Source: Pannonibacter phragmitetus DSM 14782
Lineage (GTDB): Bacteria > Pseudomonadota > Alphaproteobacteria > Rhizobiales > Stappiaceae
Assembly: GCF_000382365.1 (NCBI RefSeq)
Contig: NZ_KB908219.1
Span: 124,001 to 188,000, forward strand
Reading direction: 5' to 3'
DNA length: 64,000 nucleotides
Position 1 is the stretch's first letter, and the number at the start of each line of letters is the position of its first letter. Below, one piece after another: positions 24,487 to 32,769 of the stretch. The notes below the pieces were generated by a model, which had not been told where the DNA came from, searched no databases, and was given only the letters and a program-made list of their open reading frames with translations. The translations under genes and the position numbers were made by a program.

Positions 24487-24759
24487 ATGACCGGACCTGA
24501 GGTCATGGATATTGCCCGTGAGGGCATCTGGACTCTGGTGCTGGTCGCAGCTCCGGTGATGGTTGTTGGCCTTTTCGTGGGCGTCGTCGTCGCGCTGTTT
24601 CAGGCGCTGACCCAGATTCAGGAAATGACGCTGGTGTTCGTTCCGAAGATCCTGGCGATCTTCGTGACGATGATCGTCGCCTTTCCCTTCATGGGCAGTA
24701 CGCTGAACGCCTTCATGACGCGTATTTCCGAGATGATCCTGATGACCGGTCCGGGTTAG
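24487..24759 (+). CDS. fliQ: Flagellar export gate protein FliQ
   Basis: A 90-residue protein with two membrane helices (about residues 14-42 and 52-76). The family pattern VALFQALTQIQEMTLVFVPK lies between them. FliQ forms the outer part of the FliPQR gate. Length is exact for the family. It is followed after 13 bases by fliR. Confidence 0.96.
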   Translation: MTGPEVMDIAREGIWTLVLVAAPVMVVGLFVGVVVALFQALTQIQEMTLVFVPKILAIFVTMIVAFPFMGSTLNAFMTRISEMILMTGPG

Positions 24760-24772
24760 ACGGGAGGGGGAT

Positions 24773-25546
24773 GTGACCATCCAGCTCTCTTTCCTGCCCG
24801 AAATGGCGGCCATCTTCATGCTCATGTTTGCCCGGCTCGGCACACTGATGATGCTGTTGCCATCGTTCAGCGAGCGCTCGATCCCGATGCGCTTGCGCCT
24901 GACGCTGGCCCTGTCTCTCACATTGCTGCTGTATCCCATGGCATCCCGGCTCTATCCGGCTGGCCTGACCGAAAACATCAGCCGTTTCGGGGTGATGCTC
25001 GTGGGGGAGTTCATCATCGGTTTTGCCGTTGGCCTGTGCGGGCGCATGATCACCTCGGCCCTGACAACGGCAGGCGTCATCATCGCCAACCAGACGGGCC
25101 TGTCCTTCGCGCTTGGGTCTGACGTGACCAACTCCGGCCAGCAAGGGGCCTTGATCGGCAACTACCTGTCCATTCTCGCTGTCACGCTGATCTTCACCAC
25201 CGATACCCACTATCTGGTGATTGCCGCACTGCATGACAGCTTCAGCCTGTTTCCGCCGGGCGTCGTGCTGCCGGTGGGCGACTTTGCCCGAATGGCGCAG
25301 GAGACAGTCTCCGGGGTGTTTTCCATCGCCATGCGCTTGAGTGCGCCCTTCATTGTGGTGGGGCTGGTCTTCTATTTCGGCCTTGGCCTTCTCAACAAGC
25401 TGATGCCGCAGATGCAGATCTTCTTCATCTCGGCACCGGTTGGCATTGCCATCGGCATCCTGCTTCTTTACGCGCTTCTGATCGCCATCATGAACAAGTA
25501 CCTGGCGCATTTCACCGAGGCGATCGGCAAGTTCACAGGGGGATAG
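24773..25546 (+). CDS. fliR: Flagellar export gate protein FliR
   Basis: A 257-residue membrane protein with about six hydrophobic helices. Visible family features are the N-terminal FMLMFARLGTLMMLLPSFSE, the GRMITSALTTAGVIIANQTG region and the C-terminal FFISAPVGIAIGILLLY. It begins with GTG at 24773, because the ATG two bases earlier runs straight into a stop; GGGAGGGGG upstream supports this start. FliR caps the gate with FliP and FliQ. Confidence 0.96.
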   Translation: MTIQLSFLPEMAAIFMLMFARLGTLMMLLPSFSERSIPMRLRLTLALSLTLLLYPMASRLYPAGLTENISRFGVMLVGEFIIGFAVGLCGRMITSALTTAGVIIANQTGLSFALGSDVTNSGQQGALIGNYLSILAVTLIFTTDTHYLVIAALHDSFSLFPPGVVLPVGDFARMAQETVSGVFSIAMRLSAPFIVVGLVFYFGLGLLNKLMPQMQIFFISAPVGIAIGILLLYALLIAIMNKYLAHFTEAIGKFTGG

Positions 25547-25646
25547 ACCGGCCTGGCGGCGGCGGCTTCTGCCGGCTGGCTGATCACATGCAACACGTCC
25601 GGGCATCCCGTCCCTGTTTCTGGGGGCGTAGGCTTCAGGGGAAACA

Positions 25647-26726
25647 ATGTCTGACGAGACCGACGATTCGGAGAAAACCGAGGACCCCACGCAAAAACGC
25701 TTGCAAGAAGCGTTGGATCGAGGGGATGTCGCAAAATCTCAGGAAGTCAGCACGTGGTTCACGCTTGCCGGAACCGCGATGGTCATTGCATTTCTGTCGC
25801 CCGGAATTGTCCGCGATCTCGGCGGCAAGCTGAAATGGTATGTGGAGCATGCTGACGCTATCCCGGCAGACCGCGGAGGGCTTGTCGATCTGTGGACCAG
25901 CACCGGCTACGCAGTTGCTGCCGCCGTTGCGCTGCCGATGCTGGCGCTGCTGCTCATGGCGGTTATCGGCAATATGGTGCAGCACCAGCTGGTCTTTTCG
26001 GCGGAGTCCCTGAAGCCGAAATTCTCCAAGGTTTCGCCGATGTCCGGCTTCAAGCGGCTGTTTTCCGCCGACAGCCTGATGAACTTCGTCAAGGGCCTTA
26101 TCAAGATCACGATCGTCTCGGTGCTGATGGTGGCCGTGCTCTGGCCGGAGCGGGACATGGCGGAAGCCGTCATGTTCATGGACGAACTGATGATGATGGA
26201 GGAGACCCGGATTCTCTCCCTCAAGCTCATCGGCGCTATTCTGGCCGTCATGACCATCGTCGCTGCTGGCGATTTCCTTTGGCAGAAGACCAAATGGTTC
26301 AAGAAACAGAAGATGAGCCTCCGGGAGATCAAGGAAGAATACAAGCAGACGGAAGGTGATCCGGCGGTCAAGGGCAAGATCCGCCAGCTGCGCATGGAAC
26401 GCAGCCGCCGCCGCATGATGAGCGCCGTGCCGCAGGCAACAGTGGTTGTCACCAACCCGACGCACTACTCTGTTGCGCTCAAGTATGAGGACGGGATGGG
26501 CGCGCCTCAGGTTGTCGCCAAGGGTATTGACGCAGTCGCCTTGCGCATCCGGGAAATTGCGAAAGAGAACAAGGTGCCCATCGTTGAGAACCCGCCGCTG
26601 GCGCGTGCACTTTACGCAGCGACGGAAATCGATCAGTTCATCCCCGAAGAACACTTCAAGGCAGCGGCCGAGGTCATCGGCTTTGTCTACAGAATGCGGA
26701 AAACCCGGAGCTGGCGCGATAATTGA
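25647..26726 (+). CDS. flhB: Flagellar export switch protein FlhB
   Basis: A 359-residue protein with an N-terminal polar segment (DETDDSEKTEDPTQKRLQEA), four membrane helices and a C-terminal cytoplasmic domain. The autocleavage site NPTH is intact at residues 270-273. FlhB cleavage between Asn and Pro switches export from rod/hook to filament substrates. Length is normal. It is the last structural gene of the flgB run; an ~85-base gap separates it from cckA. Confidence 0.98.
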   Translation: MSDETDDSEKTEDPTQKRLQEALDRGDVAKSQEVSTWFTLAGTAMVIAFLSPGIVRDLGGKLKWYVEHADAIPADRGGLVDLWTSTGYAVAAAVALPMLALLLMAVIGNMVQHQLVFSAESLKPKFSKVSPMSGFKRLFSADSLMNFVKGLIKITIVSVLMVAVLWPERDMAEAVMFMDELMMMEETRILSLKLIGAILAVMTIVAAGDFLWQKTKWFKKQKMSLREIKEEYKQTEGDPAVKGKIRQLRMERSRRRMMSAVPQATVVVTNPTHYSVALKYEDGMGAPQVVAKGIDAVALRIREIAKENKVPIVENPPLARALYAATEIDQFIPEEHFKAAAEVIGFVYRMRKTRSWRDN

Positions 26727-26811
26727 CACCAGATCGGTTGAATTTAGCTGCGCGGGGCAGAATGCTGCATGAAAGACCGAATCCCGCAGGGCGGGAGGGA
26801 GAAGAGTGGTA

Positions 26812-29361
26812 ATGAGCGACAGGGACTCACACATGGCAGAGCCGGTTGTCGACCGCGCGGAGCGGTCGGGAAGCATTGCCGCGCTGCTGCTTCTGGCCTT
26901 GGCCCTTCTGGGCGCGGCCACGGCCTTTGCGGTCATGGGCCGCGAGGCTGCAGAGCCCTATGTCCTGGCCCTGCTTGGCATTCTGGCTGTGGTCGGGGTT
27001 TTTTCGCTGTTCGCGGCGGCCATCGGCCTGTTGCGCTTTTCCACGCGCGGCCGTGCCAGCCCGCTGGGCGGAGCCTTTCTCGACACATTGGAAGAAGGCG
27101 CGGTCGTCACCGACGTTGAAGGCCGTCTGATCTACGCGAACCAGGCCTATGCCGTGCTGACGGGCGCAGAGACACCCGCTGAGGTGCGCACCATCGAACG
27201 GGTGTTCTCCAGCGATCCGGATGCGGCCGATGTGATGTTCCGCCTGTCCCAGGCCATGCGCGACGGGCGCAAGGCGCAGGAGGAAGTGCGGCTTCCGACA
27301 GCATTGGACGGCGACGACAGCGGCGCCCGCTGGTATAGGGTGTCCGTGCGGCCCTTGCAGATCCCGCGCAAGGAAGGCGGCTCCGGCCGGCCGCTGATGG
27401 TCTGGCAGCTGGCCGACATCACCCGCGACCGCAGTGATCAGGAAAGCTCCTTCCAGGAACTGCAGCGCGTCATCAATTTCCTTGATCATGCCCCGGCAGG
27501 CTTCTTCTCCTGTGATGCGCGCGGACGGATCGTCTATCTCAACGCCACGCTGGCCGACTGGCTGGGCTATGACCTGGCCCAGTTCCAGGCCGGTGAAGTG
27601 CTTCTGGCAGACATCATCCGGGGGGATGGTGCTGAACTGGTGCGGTCGGTGCGCGGCTCTGCCGGTGAGGTGAAGAGCGAAACCTTCGATCTGGATCTCG
27701 TCACCCGCAATGGCCGGGGCCTGCCTGTGCGCCTGCTGCACCGGGTTCCCTTTGGCGCGGAAGGTGTTGCCGGTGACAGCCGCACGCTGGTGCTCAACCG
27801 TTCGCGCGGGGAAGAGGTGGCCGAGGCGCTGCGGGCGGCCGAAGTGCGCTTTGCGCGCTTCTTCAACAACACGCCGATTGCCATCGCCTCGCTGGATGCG
27901 GAGGGGCGTGTGCTGCGCACCAACGCGCCTTTCCTCCGGCTCTTTGGTCCGGTCGATATTTCCGGCGCCGGTACCCGCATGCAGGATTTCGTCGGCGAGC
28001 ATGGCCGGGAAGAGTTGTCGCGGGCACTCTCTGCTGCCGCCAAGGGCATCGGCGAAATCGCGCCGGTTGACCTGCCGCTGGCCAATGCCTCTGACGGACG
28101 CTCTGCCACCTTCTATGTCTCTGCCGTGCAGGACGGGGAAGGGGATGGCGAGATGGCCATCGTCTACGCGCTGGAGACAACGCAGCAGCGGGCGCTGGAG
28201 GCCCAGTTCGCCCAGAGCCAGAAGATGCAGGCCATCGGCCAGCTGGCGGGCGGCGTGGCGCATGACTTCAACAACGTGCTCACCGCCATCATCGGCTTCT
28301 CCGACCTGCTGCTGGCGAGCCACAGGCCGACCGATCCGTCCTTCCAGGACATCATGAACATCAAGCAGAATGCCAACCGCGCGGCGGGCCTTGTCCGCCA
28401 GCTGCTGGCCTTCTCGCGCCGCCAGACCCTGCGCCCGCAGCAGCTGGCGCTCAATGATGTGCTGGCGGATCTCGCCAACCTGCTGGACCGCCTGCTGGGC
28501 GAAAAGGTGGAGCTGAAGGTGGTGCATGGCCGCGACCTGTGGCCGGTGATGGCGGACGTGAACCAGCTGGAGCAGGTGATCGTCAACCTCGCAGTCAATG
28601 CCGGCGATGCCATGTCCGATGGCGGCCGCCTGACCATCCGCACATCCAATGTCGGCGAGCAGGAGTCCATCCGCTTCGACAACACGCGCGGTATGCCCCC
28701 CGGCGAATATACGCTGATCGAGGTGGAAGACACCGGACACGGCATGACACCGGAGATCATGGAAAAGATCTTTGAGCCCTTCTTCTCCACCAAGGAAGTG
28801 GGCAAGGGCACCGGTCTTGGCCTCTCCACTGTGTATGGCATCGTCAAGCAGACCGGCGGCTATATCTTCTGCTCGTCCGAGGTGGGCGTGGGAACGGTCT
28901 TCCGCATCTTCTTCCCGCGGCACATCCCCAAGGAACAGCCGGTCATCGAGAAGAAGATCATCGAGGACAGCGACAAGGTGAAGGACCTCACCGGCTCGGC
29001 CTCGATCCTGCTGGTGGAAGACGAGGAGGCCGTGCGCGCCTTCGCTGCCCGTGCGCTTGCCTCACGCGGTTACACCGTCCACGAGGCAGGGTCCGGCACG
29101 GAAGCGCTGGAGGTGATGGAGGAAACCGGCGGCAGCATCGATCTGGTGGTGTCGGATGTGGTCATGCCGGAAATGGATGGCCCCTCGCTCCTGCGCGAAT
29201 TGCGCAAGACACGGCCCGATCTCAAGATCATCTTCGTTTCGGGCTATGCGGAAGACGCCTTCGAGGAGAACCTGCCGGAGGGCGAGACCTTCTTCTTCCT
29301 GCCCAAGCCCTTCACTCTCAAGCAGCTGGCAACGACAGTGAAGGACGTGCTGTCAAGCTGA
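26812..29361 (+). CDS. cckA: Cell-cycle hybrid histidine kinase CckA
   Basis: About 849 residues. Two N-terminal membrane helices (about 17-75) and tandem PAS-like domains (about 85-460) are followed by the phosphoacceptor histidine in GGVAHDFNNVLTAIIGFSDL (His about 484) and an ATPase domain with EDTGHGMTPEIMEKIFEPFF and GKGTGLGLSTVYGIVKQTGG. A C-terminal receiver domain has its phospho-aspartate in VVSDVVMPEMDG (Asp about 782). This order and the location next to flhB match CckA of Caulobacter and relatives, which drives CtrA through ChpT. ATG 26812 is preferred over GTG 26806. The CtrA-like boxes in this island may be its indirect targets. Confidence 0.95.
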   Translation: MSDRDSHMAEPVVDRAERSGSIAALLLLALALLGAATAFAVMGREAAEPYVLALLGILAVVGVFSLFAAAIGLLRFSTRGRASPLGGAFLDTLEEGAVVTDVEGRLIYANQAYAVLTGAETPAEVRTIERVFSSDPDAADVMFRLSQAMRDGRKAQEEVRLPTALDGDDSGARWYRVSVRPLQIPRKEGGSGRPLMVWQLADITRDRSDQESSFQELQRVINFLDHAPAGFFSCDARGRIVYLNATLADWLGYDLAQFQAGEVLLADIIRGDGAELVRSVRGSAGEVKSETFDLDLVTRNGRGLPVRLLHRVPFGAEGVAGDSRTLVLNRSRGEEVAEALRAAEVRFARFFNNTPIAIASLDAEGRVLRTNAPFLRLFGPVDISGAGTRMQDFVGEHGREELSRALSAAAKGIGEIAPVDLPLANASDGRSATFYVSAVQDGEGDGEMAIVYALETTQQRALEAQFAQSQKMQAIGQLAGGVAHDFNNVLTAIIGFSDLLLASHRPTDPSFQDIMNIKQNANRAAGLVRQLLAFSRRQTLRPQQLALNDVLADLANLLDRLLGEKVELKVVHGRDLWPVMADVNQLEQVIVNLAVNAGDAMSDGGRLTIRTSNVGEQESIRFDNTRGMPPGEYTLIEVEDTGHGMTPEIMEKIFEPFFSTKEVGKGTGLGLSTVYGIVKQTGGYIFCSSEVGVGTVFRIFFPRHIPKEQPVIEKKIIEDSDKVKDLTGSASILLVEDEEAVRAFAARALASRGYTVHEAGSGTEALEVMEETGGSIDLVVSDVVMPEMDGPSLLRELRKTRPDLKIIFVSGYAEDAFEENLPEGETFFFLPKPFTLKQLATTVKDVLSS

Positions 29362-29437
29362 GGCGGCGGGGGCCATGATCTGGCGGAGACGCCGTGCATC
29401 ATGGTCCCGTCTGGCTGGCTGCGAATGCAAGGCACAT

Positions 29438-29471
29438 AAAAAAGCGCGGTGCGGAAGCAGCGCGCTTTTTT
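29438..29471. terminator. Bidirectional terminator between cckA and the lipoprotein gene
   Basis: AAAAAAGCGCG (29438-29448) pairs with CGCGCTTTTTT (29461-29471). The A run and T run on either side make it usable by both convergent genes. Confidence 0.85.
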
Positions 29472-29513
29472 ATTTCATGCCTCGGGAGGCAAAGGAATGT
29501 GCCGTCCCGGCCG

Positions 29514-30044
29514 TCAGCTGACGGGCAGGGCCGGGCAGCCGGAGGTCCGCTCAACGCGGGTCTTCAGCCCCTGCAGGCTCTGCATGGTGTTCGGGTTGCC
29601 GGGCAGCACGAAACTCTGGGCAAGGGCGGTGCGGGCATTGTTGACGATGGCGACGTCCTGAACGGCCAGCGTGCGGCAGGCCTCGCCGGTGAAGCGCACA
29701 CGCACGCGGATCAGGCGGTCGCCGTTGTCGGAGGGGCCGAATTCGGCGTCAAGCGCCGGGTTGGCCTCCGTCATCTTGCGCTCGATCACCACCATGTTGG
29801 CTTCATCCTGCACAACGGGCGTGCCGCGCTCGGTGGCGCTGGCGATCAAAGCCATGCGCACCTGCTCCGGGCTGCCGGCGATGGACAGGGACTGTGCGCC
29901 CTGCGGCACCGTCAGCTGCGGCTGTGGTGCAAGTGTGGTCTGCATAGGCTGCTGGGGGCCGCTCGACTGGCAGGCCGTAAGTGCCGCGGCGAGGGCAGGG
30001 ACGATGATCATCTGGCGCATGGCTGCGATCCTCAAGGTAATCAT
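29514..30044 (-). CDS. Small predicted lipoprotein, function unknown
   Basis: A 176-residue (or 168-residue) protein with a short lipoprotein signal and lipobox LTAC (Cys near residue 25 of the longer form), so it is probably anchored in an envelope membrane. The mature part begins with a Gln/Pro-rich linker and continues as a mixed alpha/beta domain of about 130 residues, with two further cysteines (GEACRTLAV and RTSGCPAL) that could form a disulphide. Starts at 30044 and 30020 both have ribosome-binding sites. It is convergent with cckA and monocistronic. I do not recognise the family. Confidence 0.75.
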   Translation of the reverse strand: MITLRIAAMRQMIIVPALAAALTACQSSGPQQPMQTTLAPQPQLTVPQGAQSLSIAGSPEQVRMALIASATERGTPVVQDEANMVVIERKMTEANPALDAEFGPSDNGDRLIRVRVRFTGEACRTLAVQDVAIVNNARTALAQSFVLPGNPNTMQSLQGLKTRVERTSGCPALPVS

Positions 30045-30192
30045 GTTCAGGCTCCGGCAAGCCTAAACAGGCCACCAGTCCGGTTAACAAAGTTAGAACA
30101 CATCTGGTTCCGTCACTCATAGATCGGAAAGGAGGCTTTGAAAGCTGGCTACGTCACAATCCACGCGGAAATTTGCCGCTTGATGTCTTTTT

Positions 30193-30241
30193 GTCTCAGA
30201 CCTGCGCCCGATGAGACTGGGCAGCCGGGCGCAGGTGAGAC
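30193..30241. repeat. Imperfect inverted repeat downstream of the three-gene operon
   Basis: GTCTCAGACCTGCGCCCG (30193-30210) pairs with CGGGCGCAGGTGAGAC (30226-30241) apart from a two-base bulge. It lies about 60 bases after the stop of the coiled-coil gene. A T run precedes it on the plus strand, so it is not a textbook terminator for the minus-strand operon, but it may stop transcription or stabilise the 3' end. Confidence 0.45.
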
Positions 30242-30298
30242 CCGTGCAGAGTTCGCGTCCATCAGGGCCGATACTCCGGCATGCCGGATGCACTTGTT

Positions 30299-31732
30299 TC
30301 AGAACGTCTTCCCGGTGCGGAAGCCGCCGCCCTTGCCCATGGTGCTGCCGGAAGAGCCGGTTCTGAAGCCACCGCTTCCGCGCGAGCTGCCGCCGCCAAG
30401 CCCCTGACCCGAAAAGCCGCCGCCAAACGAGCTGCTGCTCCGGCTGCCGGTATTCTGGCGCACATGTGACTTGCGGGCGCGGGCCCAGTAGTCCGCACCG
30501 CTGATGGCGCCCTTGACGAGCTCGCCCAGCAGGATCGTGGTCAGGTTGTCGTCCTTGAACGAGGAACCGTAATCGTCATAGCCGTTCTGCCGGAACTGCT
30601 GGGTCACCTTGGTCAGTTCTTCGCGGCGGCGGGAAATGTCGCGTTGCAATTCCTTGTCCTGGCGGATCTCGCGGGTCAGATCCTCGATCTGCGCCTCGAC
30701 ATTCTGCAGGGCGCGCACGATGGCATCATCCTCGCGCGAGGGGGTGTCGATGGCCTTGCGCAGAAGCGAGTGCAGATCCTCCCGCTGCAGCGCCTTGGCG
30801 AGCTCTGCGGCTGCGGCCTGATAGCCTTCGTCCTCACCATCGGTGAAGGTCTGGAGCCGGGCCTGCAGGGCGGAAAGCTCCGCGTCCTGCGCCTCAAGCT
30901 GGGTGTCCAATTGCAGGAGGGCGTCCTGCAACTCGATGGCCTCTCCCTCAAGGTCCCGCCCGGCGAGCCGTGTCAGCGTCTGGCGTTCGGACGCTGCAAC
31001 CGCGTCCGCTGCTTCATCTGCCAGCTCATTGCAGCGGGCCGCATGAGCCGTCAGGCGCGGGGGGATCTCGGTCAGCATGGCATAGTTCGGACGGGCCGCA
31101 TCAAACCGGACCAGACCGGCGACCCAGCGGTCGAGCGAACGCACCAGACCTGAGTGGCTGTAGCCCGTGGTGCCGAAGCCGCGCTGCCACAGATACATGA
31201 ACAGCGGGTCGTTTTCGTAGGCGTTGCCCTTTTCCTCCCGGTCCGCTTCTGCCTGGAGGGCCTTTTCCGAAGCGGCAGCGGCAGTGCGGGCGGCCTGTTC
31301 TGCCGCAGTCTTCAGTCCCTTGTGGGCTTCATCTGCGGCAAGGGCCTGGACAAGAGAGCCTTCCAGAGCGTCGATCTGCTCAAGAATGGAGGACCGGGCG
31401 GCGGAGAGCCTGTCACGCTCGCGCATATGCTCTGCCCGCTGGCTTTCCTTGAGGCGAACCTCTTCGGCAAGGCGTGCCAGATCGGCATTGCGCCGCTCCA
31501 GCAACCGGCGCGCTGTCCGTGCCGCGCCTTCCAGATCGGTGCCAAGATGCTCGGCTTCCTCTGTCTCCATGCGGAATTTTGCAAGGTCCCGGAAGCCCTC
31601 GCTCATCTTCTCCGATAGCGCCGAAATGGCCCGCGTTGCCCGTTCGATACGGTGGGCAAGTTCAGTCTCCTCGCGGCGCAGATCCGCAAGGGCCTGTTCG
31701 ATGGCCGAGAGTGTCTGACGTCCGCTCAGCAT
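30299..31732 (-). CDS. Coiled-coil protein with Gly/Ser/Arg/Phe-rich tail (operon gene 3)
   Basis: A 477-residue protein with no signal peptide or membrane helix. About residues 5-175 and 255-395 are long heptad-like helices. Between them is a short folded-looking segment with NDPLFMYLWQRGFGTTGYSH. Near residue 420 comes a conserved-looking helix (LGELVKGAISGADYWARAR), then a final ~45-residue low-complexity tail (GFSGQGLGGGSSRGSGGFRT style) rich in Gly, Ser, Arg and Phe. Such tails can self-associate or bind nucleic acid or membranes. It follows a DUF6384-like gene by 22 bases and a TelA-like gene before that, so the three are one operon. I do not recognise a named family. Confidence 0.85.
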   Translation of the reverse strand: MLSGRQTLSAIEQALADLRREETELAHRIERATRAISALSEKMSEGFRDLAKFRMETEEAEHLGTDLEGAARTARRLLERRNADLARLAEEVRLKESQRAEHMRERDRLSAARSSILEQIDALEGSLVQALAADEAHKGLKTAAEQAARTAAAASEKALQAEADREEKGNAYENDPLFMYLWQRGFGTTGYSHSGLVRSLDRWVAGLVRFDAARPNYAMLTEIPPRLTAHAARCNELADEAADAVAASERQTLTRLAGRDLEGEAIELQDALLQLDTQLEAQDAELSALQARLQTFTDGEDEGYQAAAAELAKALQREDLHSLLRKAIDTPSREDDAIVRALQNVEAQIEDLTREIRQDKELQRDISRRREELTKVTQQFRQNGYDDYGSSFKDDNLTTILLGELVKGAISGADYWARARKSHVRQNTGSRSSSSFGGGFSGQGLGGGSSRGSGGFRTGSSGSTMGKGGGFRTGKTF

Positions 31733-31754
31733 GGCTCACGCCCCCGTTCCGGTG

Positions 31755-32693
31755 TCACCATTCGGTAATGGCTCCCTGTTCCACCGGCTTGCCCCATTCG
31801 ATGCCGAGCTTGCCGCGCAGCTTCACGCCCAGTTCGGCATCCTGGACGATGCCATCTTGCGCCTTGTCGTCGCGTACCGCATTGAAAACGCTGACGGGTA
31901 CCCGCTGCGCCCAGATGGTCACTGTCTTTTCCTTACCGTCTTCCTCCGAGATGATCCGCCGTGGCAGAGGCTTGCCATCAGCACCGATCGCCTCCACCAC
32001 AAGATAATAGTTCTCGGCCGACTGGTTTACATCGGGAATGCGTGTCACCCCCGTGGGCACATCGGGACGGGAGACGATGCGAACCGTGAAGATGGCTGCC
32101 AGCTCGCTGTTGAGTGCGGCCAGCTGGTCGCGAATCAGCCGTGCATCGGCCGCATCACCGCGCGCCAGAGCCCGTTCGCCGTCAGCCGCAAGCCCTGCGG
32201 CCTGCACCTTGACCGCATCGTCAAGAGCTGCGGCATTGATGGCTGTGGTCAGCCGCGCAATGTCCTGAGGCAAAGTCTGGCTCAGTTCGGCTTGAAGAGC
32301 CTCCGCTGCCCTTTCACGCGGGGCCGTGACGAGGAAATGCCAAGCGGACACGGAAATCACAAGCGCCGCAAGGGCAATTGCCGCCACGCGGGCATAGCGC
32401 ATGCGCCGGATGTAAAGCAGGGCCAGCAACCGTTGCAGCCCGGCCTTTGGCGGGACATAGACGAAACGGTCTTCCTTAAGGCTGGCAACACCCTGCTGCA
32501 GGATGTGATCGGGCACGTCAATGCCCTGTGAGGCATAGATGTCCCGCAAACGGGTGATCAACTGCGCATCCCGGTCCACTCCGCTCAGCTCGCGCTGCAC
32601 CAGCGCGTCATCATGGCGCAATGTGTCGACCACATCCATCGCCATCATCAGCTCGTCGAGCGGCTGTCCTGCGGCCTTCTGTGTTGCGGCCAT
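31755..32693 (-). CDS. DUF6384-like single-pass membrane protein (operon gene 2)
   Basis: A 312-residue protein. The N-terminal ~110 residues are cytoplasmic and helical (LDELMMAMDVVDTLRHDDAL and the segment IYASQGIDVPDHILQQGVAS). One membrane helix lies at about residues 111-131 (VAAIALAALVISVSAWHFLV), followed by a helical stalk and a C-terminal beta-rich domain (about 205-312) that would face the periplasm. I match it from memory to DUF6384; no activity is known to me. It lies 76 bases after the TelA-like gene and 22 before the coiled-coil gene. A membrane anchor bracketed by two helical cytoplasmic proteins suggests a membrane-associated complex. Confidence 0.8.
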   Translation of the reverse strand: MAATQKAAGQPLDELMMAMDVVDTLRHDDALVQRELSGVDRDAQLITRLRDIYASQGIDVPDHILQQGVASLKEDRFVYVPPKAGLQRLLALLYIRRMRYARVAAIALAALVISVSAWHFLVTAPRERAAEALQAELSQTLPQDIARLTTAINAAALDDAVKVQAAGLAADGERALARGDAADARLIRDQLAALNSELAAIFTVRIVSRPDVPTGVTRIPDVNQSAENYYLVVEAIGADGKPLPRRIISEEDGKEKTVTIWAQRVPVSVFNAVRDDKAQDGIVQDAELGVKLRGKLGIEWGKPVEQGAITEW

Positions 32694-32769
32694 TCCAATC
32701 CTCCGGCCCGCTGGGGCTGGTTCATCAAGTCGTGTGCGCCGGCCGGCCTGTCAAGCCGCCCGGATGGGC

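Noticed and set aside
26827-28923. 698-codon minus-strand frame opposite cckA
   Set aside because: It is fully antisense to cckA, whose domains are all intact. Composition is shadow-like (His, Gln, Arg rich).
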